From Allodiplogaster sudhausi (lineage: Eukaryota > Nematoda > Chromadorea > Rhabditida > Diplogasteridae): 64,000 bases of DNA. Made by a program: the position numbers and the translations under genes. Below, one piece after another: positions 1 through 11,223 of this stretch. The notes under the pieces were generated by a model. That model searched no databases. It saw only the letters and a list, made by a program, of their open reading frames with translations, and was not told the origin of the DNA. Position 1 is the stretch's first letter. Each line of letters begins with the position of its first letter. The stretch covers positions 4,126,001 through 4,190,000 of the forward strand of contig CALZFC010000248.1 in assembly GCA_945643635.1 (NCBI GenBank). The letters are read 5' to 3'.

Positions 1-193
1 GAAATTTCCTGTCTAATAAAATAACGGATTAAGTATTGGAATCTAAAATATTAAAAAAAAAACCCGGCCCGGCAAACAATTCAAGGGCACGAAAACAACA
101 GCCGGACTGAGTTTTTCCGATCCACAAAAGTTAGGTTGTCCAAGCTCATTGGTCTGCAGTTTCCAGAGACATGTTTCAAAGAGAAGAATGGAC

Positions 194-2773
194 CTGAAGA
201 CTGGCCAGTCTGTACTGGTCAGACAAGAGCAGCTTCGTCACGAATGGAATTTCCTCGCTGTTCGGCCCTCGCAGGAACTCCTCGCATGAATGCAGCACAA
301 ATTGGATGTTGAAGCGGTCGGCCAAGCGAAGAAGAGACTCGACCGTAGTGACTAAAAGTTCATTTTTAAACTCTTATTAATCTCTCAGAAAACAATGCTT
401 GTGGACATTTTAAATTCTTTTTTAAACGTTAATGAAGAATCACATTCAAATGAAGAATATAGATCAGAATGACTTTTCTTTTGCATAAACTTCTGTTGTG
501 TTGACATCCAATCACTGCAACAAATGGAAAGGAAGAACCTGTGACCGGTTTGTTAGACGGGAAGATGACGTGAAGAAGTTCCATGAACTCGTCGTACTTG
601 ACGTCCTCTAGAGGAATCTCCTTCTTTTCCTTCTCGACGAAGTCCGAGAAGAACATCGAGTGGAAGATCGGCGAGTGGCAAGCGAGGTACTGAAATATAG
701 TCTAAACCTGCATCTATATACTGATGAACGAATAAATAAATAAATAAATAAAATAAATATATATATATATAGATATATATATTATGTATATATAGTGCAC
801 AATCAATCAGAAATATATAGTTAACTAACGCTTTATTTTGAAAACGGGTTTCATAATTAGATTCAGCATCGTTAGGGGATTTTTCTTAGCAAATGAAAAT
901 GCGTGATAAGGTATCAGGGAAGAAAAGGGTCCATGCATGGCTCGGAAAAGTAGGGTGGGGTAAACCCAAAATGGGCGCGAAAATCAGGGTGGGGTCGTAA
1001 AAATTTTTTTTCCTAAAAATAGGCATATCCAAACAAACCGCCGCTCAGATAATAGGTTCACTGTAAAAAAAGAGGGGTCAGGGGAAAAAAAATTTCTGTA
1101 AAAATGACGTTATTTATTCAAAATCTCCTTTTAATTGGTCTCTTTTAAGTACCTTATCTCTTCAGGTTATAAGAGTGGGGTAAATTTGGCCGGTCAAAAC
1201 CGGTCAAAAACCAAAATGGGTCCATGCATTACATGGACCCTTTTCTTCCCTGTAAGGTATGATTTGTCGATTTTCCTTATCACTGATAATCTCTTATTAT
1301 ATTATTTGGGGATGTGGGTAGAGACCAAATAACGGTACAGGAGGAATTGTATTGAAAAATAATTAAAATGATTTTTGTTATAAGCAAAAACTGATAACTT
1401 CTTATCAAATGATAAGAAATTATCGATTTTTTAAACAGTAGAATCCTTCCTCTATAAATAAACTAATTTATCTTTTCCAAGAACAATAGTTATTAACGAG
1501 GATGAATTTGAAAGCGTCCGAATCGTACGAAGCGCCCTTGGTACCAACATCCTAGGCGGGACTGTATGTTACCGTCTTGATGACATACAGTGGCTTCCCC
1601 TCGATGATGAGAGCGACGTCCGTGAGATTCGGCTGAGGGGCCGTGAAATCGCAGACAGGGGAGACACTGAAAAGGATAAATAATTACTAGGGTCAACAGA
1701 AAACAGATAATTGTGACTTTTCAAATAAGTTAGTGTCGAAATGTGTTTTTTTGAAAACAATTTTTTTTATTCTCAAGCGATAATTGCAATGAAATATCTT
1801 GAATCGAAAAAAAAATTCACAATAACATACGGCAAGCCGACGACTTTTGTGACGGTGACCGTCGCCTCGAGCACGACGCCGCCATCCTCTTCGAGGATGA
1901 AGCCATTCGCAGGGTCCAGCACCTTGTCCCACGCGATGAACGACGCATATCCCCATCTTTTTTGCGTGGTGCAGAAAGTGTGCGCAAACTGACGAGATGT
2001 ATATTACATAAATGGGATGGGACTAACTCGCTTCTAAATTCAAATCGAGACCATGGTTTTGTTGCTTCTCTTACTGCCGGTAGGGGTGGCGGGAGATATA
2101 TGTATCGTAAAATAGAAGTTGTATTTATTTTGTAGGTGCTGCTAATAACGAATATATACATTCCTTGGAGAAGCTCTGTTCATAACAACACTAACAAATT
2201 CGCGGCTGTGCGACTTCTGGCCGACCTTCCGCGACAGCAGATTTACGATTACGGAAGCTTCGTAGCTCCAGTGTGGACTCTTGTTGTCATCGTTGCAGCG
2301 GACGTAGGCGGAAAAATGCTTGATGTCCGAGGTGCGCTTCGAGCACTCCGTCTCCACTTCCAAACTCCTGCAAGGTTATTTAAAGATAGCTTACAACACT
2401 ATTTAAGACTATATGAACGAATTATTTGAACTTTTGTTGTTGGAAGATCGCTGCTTAGCAAATTAATCTTCATGAATTGACACATGAAAAGACAAACAAA
2501 CCACGGCACGTTGGCAATGTAGACGACTGGCGACTTGACGCTCGTGTCCAGTTCGGCCAGCTTCGGCAAGTCCAGGCGAATCTTGCCGACCGCAATAGGA
2601 TTCTCGACTTTTCCTGCAATTTTGTAATGATCTGTTCAAAAGGACACTAATAAACTAATGTTAGAAATTCCAATAGTTCCGAGATGGTAACAAGAATCAT
2701 TAAGACCACGAATATATGGCTATAAAAGGTGGCAATACCATGGAAACCATAACAAAATGAGCATACCTGACAT
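194..2773 (-). CDS. MATH-BTB protein M1, last exon beyond left edge
   Basis: Predicted CUL3 ubiquitin-ligase substrate adaptor. Exons in transcript order: E1 2773-2767, E2 2613-2502, E3 2367-2196, E4 1988-1831, E5 1666-1573, E6 689-539, E7 351-194. All introns are GT-AG and all phases agree. The start follows the family form: ATG TCA G, then the intron, giving MSGKVENPIAVGKIRLD. E2-E4 form the MATH domain (KSPHWSYEAS in E3, FIAWDKVLDPANGF in E4). E5-E7 form the BTB domain (LTDVALIIEGKPLYVIK, then YLACHSPIFHSMFFSDF, then the helical segment VESLLRLADRF). E8, normally about 41 residues, should lie left of base 1. No lesion is visible. A 338-bp hAT-like element sits in the enlarged E5-E6 intron. 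The MATH-BTB assignment is by motif recognition; the substrate is unknown. Confidence 0.85.
735..800. repeat. AT-rich simple repeat
   Basis: Runs of AAAT followed by TATATA in the E5-E6 intron of M1. Confidence 0.8.
907..1260. mobile_element. Non-autonomous hAT-like element with 8-bp TSD
   Basis: Perfect 21-bp terminal inverted repeats CAGGGAAGAAAAGGGTCCATG occupy 915-935 and, inverted, 1232-1252. An exact 8-bp target duplication TAAGGTAT lies at 907-914 and 1253-1260. Eight-base duplications and CAGGG ends are typical of hAT transposons. At 338 bp without a transposase it must have been mobilised in trans. It lies in the E5-E6 intron of M1. The interior is rich in GGGTGGGG-type runs, also seen in elements near 21.2, 34.9 and 48.4 kb. 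Confidence 0.93.
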
Positions 2774-2808
2774 GTCGCTGCAGACGCAGGAGGTGTATTC
2801 GGAGCGAT

Positions 2809-3284
2809 CTGGAATGAAACAAGACAGCAGGAGTAGCAATCAGCAAAGGATTACGACTTCTCACTATCATCTCAGCTATTTCAAAATGAAATTAAATTTT
2901 AGCAGAAATATGAAAAATCGGTAAGAAGAATTTTTATTGAAAAATAAAAGTACGGCATACGGCAGATATTAACCGAATTTACGTATCACTTCACAACATC
3001 GAGAAATGGCGGAAGATTTATCGAATCGAAAGTAGCTACTTCGAACGAGCCAAGTAACAGCTTATGAGTTATACAAGACAAGATGCGTATTTTGCAAATG
3101 AGCAATATACGTCAATTTAAAGGGAAATTTTTTTTTAAAAATAAAATGACTTAGTGGATACGGATATCCTTGTAACAGACTAACTGATGGATAAATTAAA
3201 AGGAGAAAGTAATAGAACAACAAGAGAAAAGAGGAGAAAAGGCAGCGGTAGGATGGAAGTAGTTTGGCAGGAGCAAAGCTAATC
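2809..3284 (-). promoter_or_regulatory. Intergenic module between M2 end and M1 start
   Basis: No coding potential seen. A block at about 2950-3190 (CATACGGCAGATATT, then TTTATCGAATCGAAAG, then ATTTTGCAAATGAGCAATA) recurs in the same place upstream of every minus-strand unit, so it is a candidate shared promoter. The sequence before E1 (TTTCATTCCAG at about 2809-2819, read on the minus strand) resembles a spliced-leader acceptor. Confidence 0.5.
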
Positions 3285-5529
3285 TCAGCTCAGCTCGAGA
3301 ATCCTCTCGCCCAGCGCGACCTTGGTCCTGTCCGTGAGGTCGCAATACTCCATCTTGGTCTTGAGCACCTTGACGTCGTCAATCGATTTGAGCGAGTTGA
3401 GACAGACAGACTGAAAAGAGTATCCGCATTCATAATATAGCAGATTCGGAACGAAATAAATAAAAGATTTGTGAATGTGAAACAAAAAGAAAAAATTCTT
3501 GCTTCCAAAGGATAGATTAACTATTGGAACCTGATATGTAAAAAAAATCGGCCCAAAATTCAAGGGCAAAAGGCACGAAAACTGCGGACCGGGCAGAGAT
3601 TTTGGGTTCAAAGGGTCGTGTCGTCCAATAAAAGTTTAGTTGATCCAAGATGCATCTCTGTTCATTGGTCTCAGCGCTTCCAGTGATATGTTTGAAATGA
3701 AGTATGAACCTGAAGGCTGGCCAGTCTGTACTGGTCAGACAACAGCAGCTTCTTGACCAGCGGAATCTCCTCGCTGTCCGGCCCACGCAGGAAATCCTCG
3801 CACGAATGCAGCACGACTTGAATGCTGAAGCGAGACACATTCAAATGAACACGAAGGATCAGAATTACGTTTCTTCTTCACTTTCTAGAACTTTTAGTCT
3901 TAAATTTTTTTGCATAAACTTCTTATTGACATCCTATCACTGATGTTATCGAGTTACAAATGAAAAGAATGAACCTGTGACTGGTTTACGTGACGGGAAA
4001 ATGACGTGAAGAAGTTCCACAAACTCGTCGTACGTGACGTCCGGAAGTGGAATCTCCTTCTTCTCCTTCTCGGCAAATTCCGAGAAGAACATCGAGTGGA
4101 AGACCGGCGAGTGGCACGCGAGGTACTGAAAAAATTAAATTTTTATTTAGATAGTGTTGGGAGTAAAGCATCTGTAGAAACACGCCGTTTGTATTAATTT
4201 TTTTTTCAATTTAATATTGATTTATATATTTTAAGGAGTCTGAAAAAGACGTCTTAATTCAAATTTACAGTAATTAACATTGAAGGCTGTTGTGAGATCG
4301 AGAGCATATACTATAGCGAAAATTGCAATGGTAAATTGTACAGTAATAAAAAAAGAGGAAAGATACCGTTTTGATGACATGAAGTGGCTTCTCCTCCACG
4401 ATGAGAGCGACGTCCGTGAGATTCGGTTGAGGGGCCGTGAAGTCGCAGAGAGTCGATACACTGAAAAGGTAAATAAATATTATAGAAAATAGGGAGCAGC
4501 AAACAGCGACATTTTTCAAATAATTCAGTCTCGAAATAAGTATTTTTGAGAGAGGAAAGACCTATGTTTAAAAAGAAGCCTCTCGCAGGTGATAATAGCA
4601 ATGAAATATCCAAAACTGAAACAGTAGACTCGAAACACTGAAAAGGTAAATAACTTTACAATAACATACGGCAATCCGACAACTTTCGTGACGGTGACCG
4701 TCGCCTCGACTACGACTCCGTCGTCACCTTCGCGGATGAAGCCATTCTCAGGGTCCAGCACCTTGTCCCACGCGATGAACGATGGAAGTCCCTTGCTGGT
4801 TGGCGTGGTGCGGAAAGTGTGCACAAACTGAAGGTGCATTTTACGTGATGAGATGTAGTTTGATAGCACTAACTCGCTTGGAAAGTAGAAATTGTAAAAA
4901 ATTTGGTAGAAGCTGCTAAAAACGAATCCATAAAACTCCTAGGAGAAACTCTGTGCATTACTATACTAACCGTTTTGCTGAGTGACTTCAGGCCGACCTT
5001 CGACGACATCAGATTGAATCCTATGGAAGCTTGGCAGCTCCAGTGCGGATTCTTGTTGTCTTCGTTGCAGTTAATATAGATGGAAAACTTCTTGGTGTCC
5101 GAGGTGCGCTTCGAGCACTCCGACATCACTTCCAAACTCCTGCAAGAATATTTGAAGATTCCTAACAGCACTATTTAACACTGTTTGAACGAATTATCGT
5201 CAACCTTTTGTGTCGGAAAATTGCTGATGCGCAAATCTCTTTATAAACTGACACATGAAAAACGAAACAAACCACGGCATGTTGGCGATGGAGACGACTG
5301 TGGACTTGACGGGCGCCTTCAGCTCGGCGAGTTTTGGCACCTCCAGGCGAATCCTACCGACCGCAATAGGATGATCTTCTTTTACTGCAACATTGTGACG
5401 ATTTTTATCTTTTTTTCTTCAAAGATTTTCGAGGAACAAAATATTTAAGGGAATGAACAGTTTTTAAAAGGTGGTGGAACCTTGGACACAATATATAAAA
5501 TTACGAAAGAAAAAGGGCATACCTGACAT
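3285..5529 (-). pseudogene. MATH-BTB unit M2 with truncated exon E7
   Basis: Exons E1 5529-5523, E2 5384-5273, E3 5139-4971, E4 4827-4670, E5 4460-4367, E6 4125-3975 and E8 3410-3285 are open and correctly phased. E7 is cut. Its 3' part starts at 3720, but at about 3832 it runs straight into intron sequence (the ACATTCAAATGAA stretch that normally lies further upstream). The first 45 or so bases of E7 and its acceptor are therefore missing. Skipping E7 would join E6 (one leftover base) to E8 (phase 0) and shift the frame. The MATH domain (KNPHWSCQAS) and the first part of BTB (YLACHSPVFHSMFFSEF) remain intact, so a shortened MATH-BTB product is possible. Called a pseudogene because the C-terminal BTB helices cannot be made in frame. 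Confidence 0.75.
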
Positions 5530-5564
5530 GTCTCTGCAGACGCTGGAGGTTAGTTCGGAACGAT

Positions 5565-6066
5565 CTGGAATGAAAAGAAAAGGAGTCGGCAACAGCAACT
5601 AACCACCATCAGTAAAGCATTACGATTTCAAACATATCAGCTCGACAATTTGAAAATCAAATTTTGACGGAAATTTTATAATTTCGAAAAGAACAACAAT
5701 TAATAAATAAAGGAATGCGGCAGATCCCACCGAATTTACTCATCATTTCACATCGTTAAATATGGCGATAATATTTATCGAATGGAATTTTGCAAAATTC
5801 TAACGAGTCCAGAAAGGGCTTATGAGGTTACATTAAATCGTAAATTACAAAATGAGCAACATTCTTCAACTTAAGACAGTAAATAAAGAAACACTTGGAT
5901 GATTACGGATCTCCTTGTAATGTTAAAAGGTTAACTAAGCAATACATGAAAAAAAGGAGAAAGTGAGAGAGTAAGTAAGCGAACAGCAACAAAAACGGGA
6001 AGCAAAGGAAGGGTAGTGAAATGAGGATGGGAGAAGGTGTTTGGGTGGAGGAAGGGAGGATAGCTC
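5565..6066 (-). promoter_or_regulatory. Intergenic module between M3 end and M2 start
   Basis: Noncoding. Carries the shared block at about 5640-5960 (GCGGCAGATC, AAATATGGCGATAATATTTATCGAATGG) found before other minus-strand units, and an acceptor-like TTTTCATTCCAG just upstream of E1 of M2. Confidence 0.45.
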
Positions 6067-8067
6067 TCAGGAGAGCTCGAGAATCCTCTCGCCCAGCGCC
6101 GCCTTCGTCTTGTCCGAGAGGTTACAGTACCCCTTCTTGGTCTTGAGCACCTTAACGTCGTCCATCGACTTGAGCGAGTTCAAACAGACGGACTGGAAAT
6201 AGTTTCATCGTATATAATAAAGCAAATCAGTGCCGTATTCCGCCTCGGAATTAAATTAATAAAAGCCTTGTGAACGGAAAAAATAAAAATAAAAAATAAA
6301 AATAAAACCAAAATAGTACGCACCTGAAGACTGGCCAGTCTGTAGTTCTCAGAATAGAGCAGCCTCTTCACCAGTGGAATCTCCTCGCTGTCCGGCCCTC
6401 GCAGGAACTCCTCGCACGAATGCAGCACGAACTGCATGCTGAAGCGGTCGGCCAAGCGAAGAGGGACTCGACCGTGGAGACTGAATCATCTTTTTGAAAC
6501 TCTTATCAATCATAAAACAACCGAAACAGACAAAAAAATACGTTTCTTTCTTTTTTTTTTAATCCCAATGAGAATAAGAATGTATTATTTAATTTTTAAA
6601 TAAACTTCTTTAAAGTAACATTATCGAACAACAGATGAAAAAAACCTGTGATCGGTTTGTGAGACGGGCCGTGAAATCGCAGAGAGCCGACACACTGCAA
6701 AGGTAAATGAATACTAGAACATCAAACTATTTTTTTTTTTTGAAATTATTTAGTCACAAAGTAGTAATTTTGAGAGTGAGAAAACTCACCATACTACCAG
6801 TGAATAAAAAGTAAACAATTGACAAGCGATTATTGCAATGAAATATCTTATTGTTAAATTGAACGAAGAAAAAAAGGACAAAAGAACATACGGTCAGCCG
6901 ATGACTTTCGTGACGGTGACCGTAGCCTCGACCACGACGCCGCCGTCCTCTTCGCGGATGAAGCCATTCGCAGGGTCCAGCGCCTTGTCACACGCGATGA
7001 AATCAGCATATCCCAATGTAGTTTGCATGGTGTTGAAGGTGCTGACAGGCTGAAGACAAATGTAGTTCGATAGCACAGGCTGACACTCTTTTATATTCTA
7101 ATAAATGCAAATTTATTTTCTAGAATTACTACATCGGTAAAATATGATTAAGCATTTCGCGGCCGAATGGCGGAAATTTATGTGTCCCAAAGTAGTAGGT
7201 CTATAAATTTTGAATGTGCTACAACCCCGGGACCGGGGACTAGGGCCTACATCGACTGCAAGGGCCCCCGACCACCCCTACTGCTAACAACGAATCATAC
7301 AACGTTTTGGACACACACTATTTATCATTGTACTTACCATTGTTTGGATCTGCGACTTTCGGCCGACTTTCGGCGACAGCAGATTAAAGATTGCGGAAGC
7401 TTCGCAGCTCCAGTGCGGACTCTTGTTGTCCTCGTTGCAGTTGAGGAAAACTGCTTGATGTTCAAGGTGCGCTTCGAGCACTCCGACTCCACATAAACAT
7501 GCCTGCAATATCATTTAAACATTCTTAAAAACACTATTTGAAAAAATATCCTCAGATAAACTAGTTGCAGCACTTCTTTCGTGCAGTTTAAAAGTTCGGC
7601 GAGGATCTTTAATTTTGAGAACGAATTCTTGCACTTTTCTGTCCAAACAAAATGTCAAATTTCGTTGCAACCTCAACACGTGTTGGGAAATAGCTACTGC
7701 GCTAATAACAATTAACTCTTTATTAATTAACACACAAAAAGACAAGCATACCGAGGCATGTTGGCGATGTAGACAACCGGCGACTTGACTCGCGTTTCCA
7801 GCTCGGCCAAATTCGGCACCTCTAGGCGAATCTTGCCGACCGCAATGGGATAATCAGCTTTTCCTGCAGTTTTGTGACGACATCTTCGAAGGAACACTAA
7901 TGAGTTTAAAATTGTCAAACTTACTAAGCATCATTTAAGACAAAGAACATCACTCTTTAAAAGGTGGTGGAACCTTGAAAACTAAATAGTAAATTAACGA
8001 TAGGGAAAAAACAATGAGAAAATGACATACCTGTCGTTGCAAACGCTGGAGGTTAATTCGGAAATAT
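6067..8067 (-). pseudogene. MATH-BTB pseudogene M3, multiple lesions
   Basis: A clear family member with at least five independent defects. (1) E1 (8067-8031) has lost the start: the usual ACATGTCAG is reduced to ACAG. (2) E3 (7502-7338) lacks bases after KQFSS and shifts frame. (3) E4 (7049-6892) ends GGC TGA where paralogues have GGC TTG, a premature stop. (4) A deletion of about 320 bp fuses the start of E5 directly to the last bases of E6 (fused exon 6694-6646, junction about 6666-6668 at a GGG microhomology), removing most of BTB. (5) E7 (6480-6324) is one base short (157 instead of 158). E8 (6192-6067) is still open. E2 (7863-7752) is nearly identical to E2 of M7. Confidence 0.9.
7205..7270. 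other. GC-rich insertion in an M3 intron
   Basis: About 65 bp of GC-rich sequence with the palindrome CCCCGGGACCGGGG interrupts the stretch that in other units reads TGCTGCTAATAACGAAT. TGCTA occurs at both edges and may be a target duplication. Origin unknown. Confidence 0.35.
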
Positions 8068-8473
8068 CTGGAAGGAGATACAAATTAGCCGACAAGAGTA
8101 ACTACCTATAGCAAAGGATTTCGATTTCTCGCTTATCAATTTGAAAATCAAATTTTGGTGTAAACATTTAACAGTTCGGCAAGAAGAATATCAATTGATA
8201 AATAATAGCCTGCGACAGGCTTACGGCAGATATTCACCAAATTAAACCAATCATTTCACGCCGTCTAAATATTGCAGAAAATTTATGGAATGGACGTTGC
8301 AAAGCCTAACGAGTCATTTTTGCGGGTTACATACATAAAAGGCATATATTGCTGAACGAGCAATATTCTTCAATTTACGGTAATAAATTATAATAAAAAA
8401 AACACTTGGCGGATACGCAAATAGGTTTGAGGGGAGGGGGAGTGTTGATGAGGGAAGGTAGACGCCCTTCCAG
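8068..8473 (-). promoter_or_regulatory. Intergenic module between M4 end and M3 start
   Basis: Noncoding, with the shared upstream block at about 8150-8410. It now sits before the broken first exon of M3. Confidence 0.4.
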
Positions 8474-10800
8474 TTAGCCGAGCTCGAGAATCCGCTCGAG
8501 CAGCGCTGCCTTAATGTCGTTGGAGAAGTCGCCATATTCCTTCATTCCCTTGAGCACTCGGACGTCAAAGCAGATGTACTGAAAAGAGAAGAACATGTAC
8601 CGGTTACTAAAATAAATTTAATTGCAATATATATTCTTCAAAAAAAAGAATAATATTAATCATAATCAGAAATCCAATGAGTTAATTTTTTAGCCATAAG
8701 AGCCAGTTGCAGAAAAAGTTCTAGCGAATTGCAGAAAAAGTTGTAGTAGGAAATGAAGTATTCACCTTAAGACTGGCCAGTCTGTACTGGTCAGACCAGA
8801 GCAGCTTCTTGACCAGCGGAATCTCCTTGCTGTCCTGCCCTCGCAGGAACTCCTCGCACGAATGCAGCACCATTTGCATGTTGAAGCGGTCGCCCAAGCG
8901 AAGAAGACCCTCGACCGTGGCAACTGAGAGCTCATTTTAGAACTCGTTTATCCTCTTGTCTTACATATTTTTGTATAAACTTATTATTGGCATCCAATTA
9001 GTGTTATTATCGACGAGCAACACATGAAAAAAAGAACCTGCGACCGGTTTTCGAGACGGGAAGATGGCGTGAAGAAGTTCCACGAACTCGTCGTACCTGA
9101 CGTCCGGAAGTGGAATTTCCTTCTTAGACTTCTCGGCAAAGTCCGAGAAGAACATCGATTGGAAAACCGAAGAGTGGAACGCCAGATACTGAAATAAGGG
9201 CATCTTGATTTATTAGGCATAAAAGATCTGCAAAAAGACGTTTTAATTAAAATTTATATTAATTCATAATCGATATGAAGTCTTGGAGCAATAAAAGAAG
9301 AAGACATTTAGGGACGATGGTTTTGCGAGCATTTGCGCATACACCATAGCGAAACAAAAAATTGTGCAATGGTAAATGGTAAAATTGGATATCAATGAAA
9401 TGATAAGATACCGCCTTGTTGACATGAATTGGCTTCTCCTCCACAATGAGAGCGACGTCCGTGAGATCCGGCTGAGGGGCCGTGAAGTCGTAGAGAGTCG
9501 GCACTCTGAAAGTGAACATAAATATTAAATAGAGAACAGAAAACTCAGACTTAGTCAATTAATTCAGTTCCGAAAAATGTTACCACCAGTGTTTAAAAGA
9601 AAACATTTCAAAGCGATAATTACAATAAAATATTTTAAAATGGAAGGGAAATTAAACTGAAAAAAATTACTTCCTAAAAAGAGAAAAAAATGTAGTCTCG
9701 AAAAGAAAAGAAAATATTTCACGAGCGATATTGCAACGAAATACTTTAAATCAAAACAATAGAACTTTACGTTAACATACAATAAGCCGATGACTTTCGT
9801 GATGGTGATCGTCGCCTCAACCGTGACGCCGATGTCTTCTTCGCGGATGAAGCCATTCTCAGGGTCCCGCACCTGGTCCCACGCGATGAATCTCGGATAT
9901 CCACGGGATTTTTTCTTGGCGCAGAAGGTGTACACAAGCTGAAGGTACTTCACATACATTAAATGTAATTCGATAGCATAGACTCTGTTCCAAATACTAA
10001 TAGAGACAGCGACAATATTTCTTGTATAGAACCGCTCTTCAGAGATTTACCGCTAATCTGTGATCATCCGATGGATGTCAATTTACTGCAGCAGGTTTGT
10101 AGTAATTAGAACTGTATCACAAAATAGAAATTGGGCTGAATTTGTACATGATACTAATATGTATACAATGTTTTGAGTCAACTGTGTTCGTTATAATACT
10201 AACCGGTCCGTCGCTGTGCGACTTCTGGCCGACTTTCGACGACAACAGACTGGAGATGGTGGAAGCTTCGCAGCTCCAGTGCGGACTCTTGTTATCATCA
10301 TTGCAGCGGACGAAGACCGAAAACTGCTTGATGTCAGAGGTTCGCTTCGAGCACCCCGAAGTCACTTCCAAACTCCTGGAAGATTATTTAAAGATTTATA
10401 GCAGTACTATTTAACACTATTTGAACGAATTATCTCCAACTATTTGTGTTGGAAAATAGCTGACGTGAAAATAAGTCTATAAATTGACACATGAAAGGGA
10501 AACAAACCACGGCATGTTGGCGATAGAGACAACCGGCGACTTGACGGTGGCCTTCAGCTCAGCCAGCTTCGGCACGTCCAGTCGAATCTTGCCGATCGCA
10601 ATTATAACAGCATCATTTCCTGCAATTAGGTGAAGATATCTTCGAAGGAGCACAGATAATCTTTGAAATGCCAATCTTTCCGGTACTTTCAATGAATCAT
10701 TTACGATGAACAGTAACAAGTTTTAAAATGTGGTGGCATCATGGAAGCAAAAAATATGAAGAAGAAAAAAGGTATGAGAAAAATTGAGCATACCTGACAT
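8474..10800 (-). CDS. MATH-BTB protein M4, intact (318 aa)
   Basis: Complete eight-exon gene: E1 10800-10794, E2 10619-10508, E3 10375-10204, E4 9938-9781, E5 9505-9412, E6 9188-9038, E7 8923-8766, E8 8578-8474. The coding length is 957 bases, all junctions GT-AG and phase-consistent. MATH spans about residues 8-150 (IGKIRLDVPKLAEL, SPHWSCEAS, FIAWDQVRDPENGFIREED). BTB spans about 151-284 (LTDVALIVEEKPIHVNK, YLAFHSSVFQSMFFSDF, VEGLLRLGDRFNMQMVLHSC). The tail ends LLERILELG and is seven residues shorter than usual, an in-frame loss near the start of E8. E1 contributes only ATG TCA G. Expected role: BTB binds CUL3 while MATH recruits a protein for ubiquitination. Likely a functional copy. Confidence 0.88.
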
Positions 10801-10834
10801 GTCGTTGCAGACGATGGAGTTTAGTTCAGAAAGC

Positions 10835-11223
10835 TCTGGAGGGAAAAACCACCAGAAGCAAAGGATTACATTTCCTCACTTATCAGTAAATTATTTGAAA
10901 ATTAAATTTTAGTGTAAATATTTAAAGTTCGGCAAGAAGAACATCAATTGGTAAATAAATGCCCACAACAGGCATACGGCAGATATTCATCGAATTTAAC
11001 CCAGCATCTCACAGCGTCTAAATATGACGGAAAATTTATCGAACGGACATTGCTAATTCTAACGAGTCATTTTAGCGGATTACATAAATAAAAGGCATAT
11101 ATTGCAAATGAGCAATATTCTTCAATTTAAGGTAATAAATGATGATTAAAAAAACACTCGCAAATAGGTTTGAAGTGGGGAGTATCGACGAGGGCAGGAA
11201 GATGTCCTTCAAATCCTTTCCAG
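10835..11223 (-). promoter_or_regulatory. Intergenic module between M5 end and M4 start
   Basis: Noncoding. The shared upstream block lies at about 10900-11160 (GCATACGGCAGATATTC, TATGACGGAAAATTTATCG, GCAAATGAGCAATATT). Confidence 0.45.
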
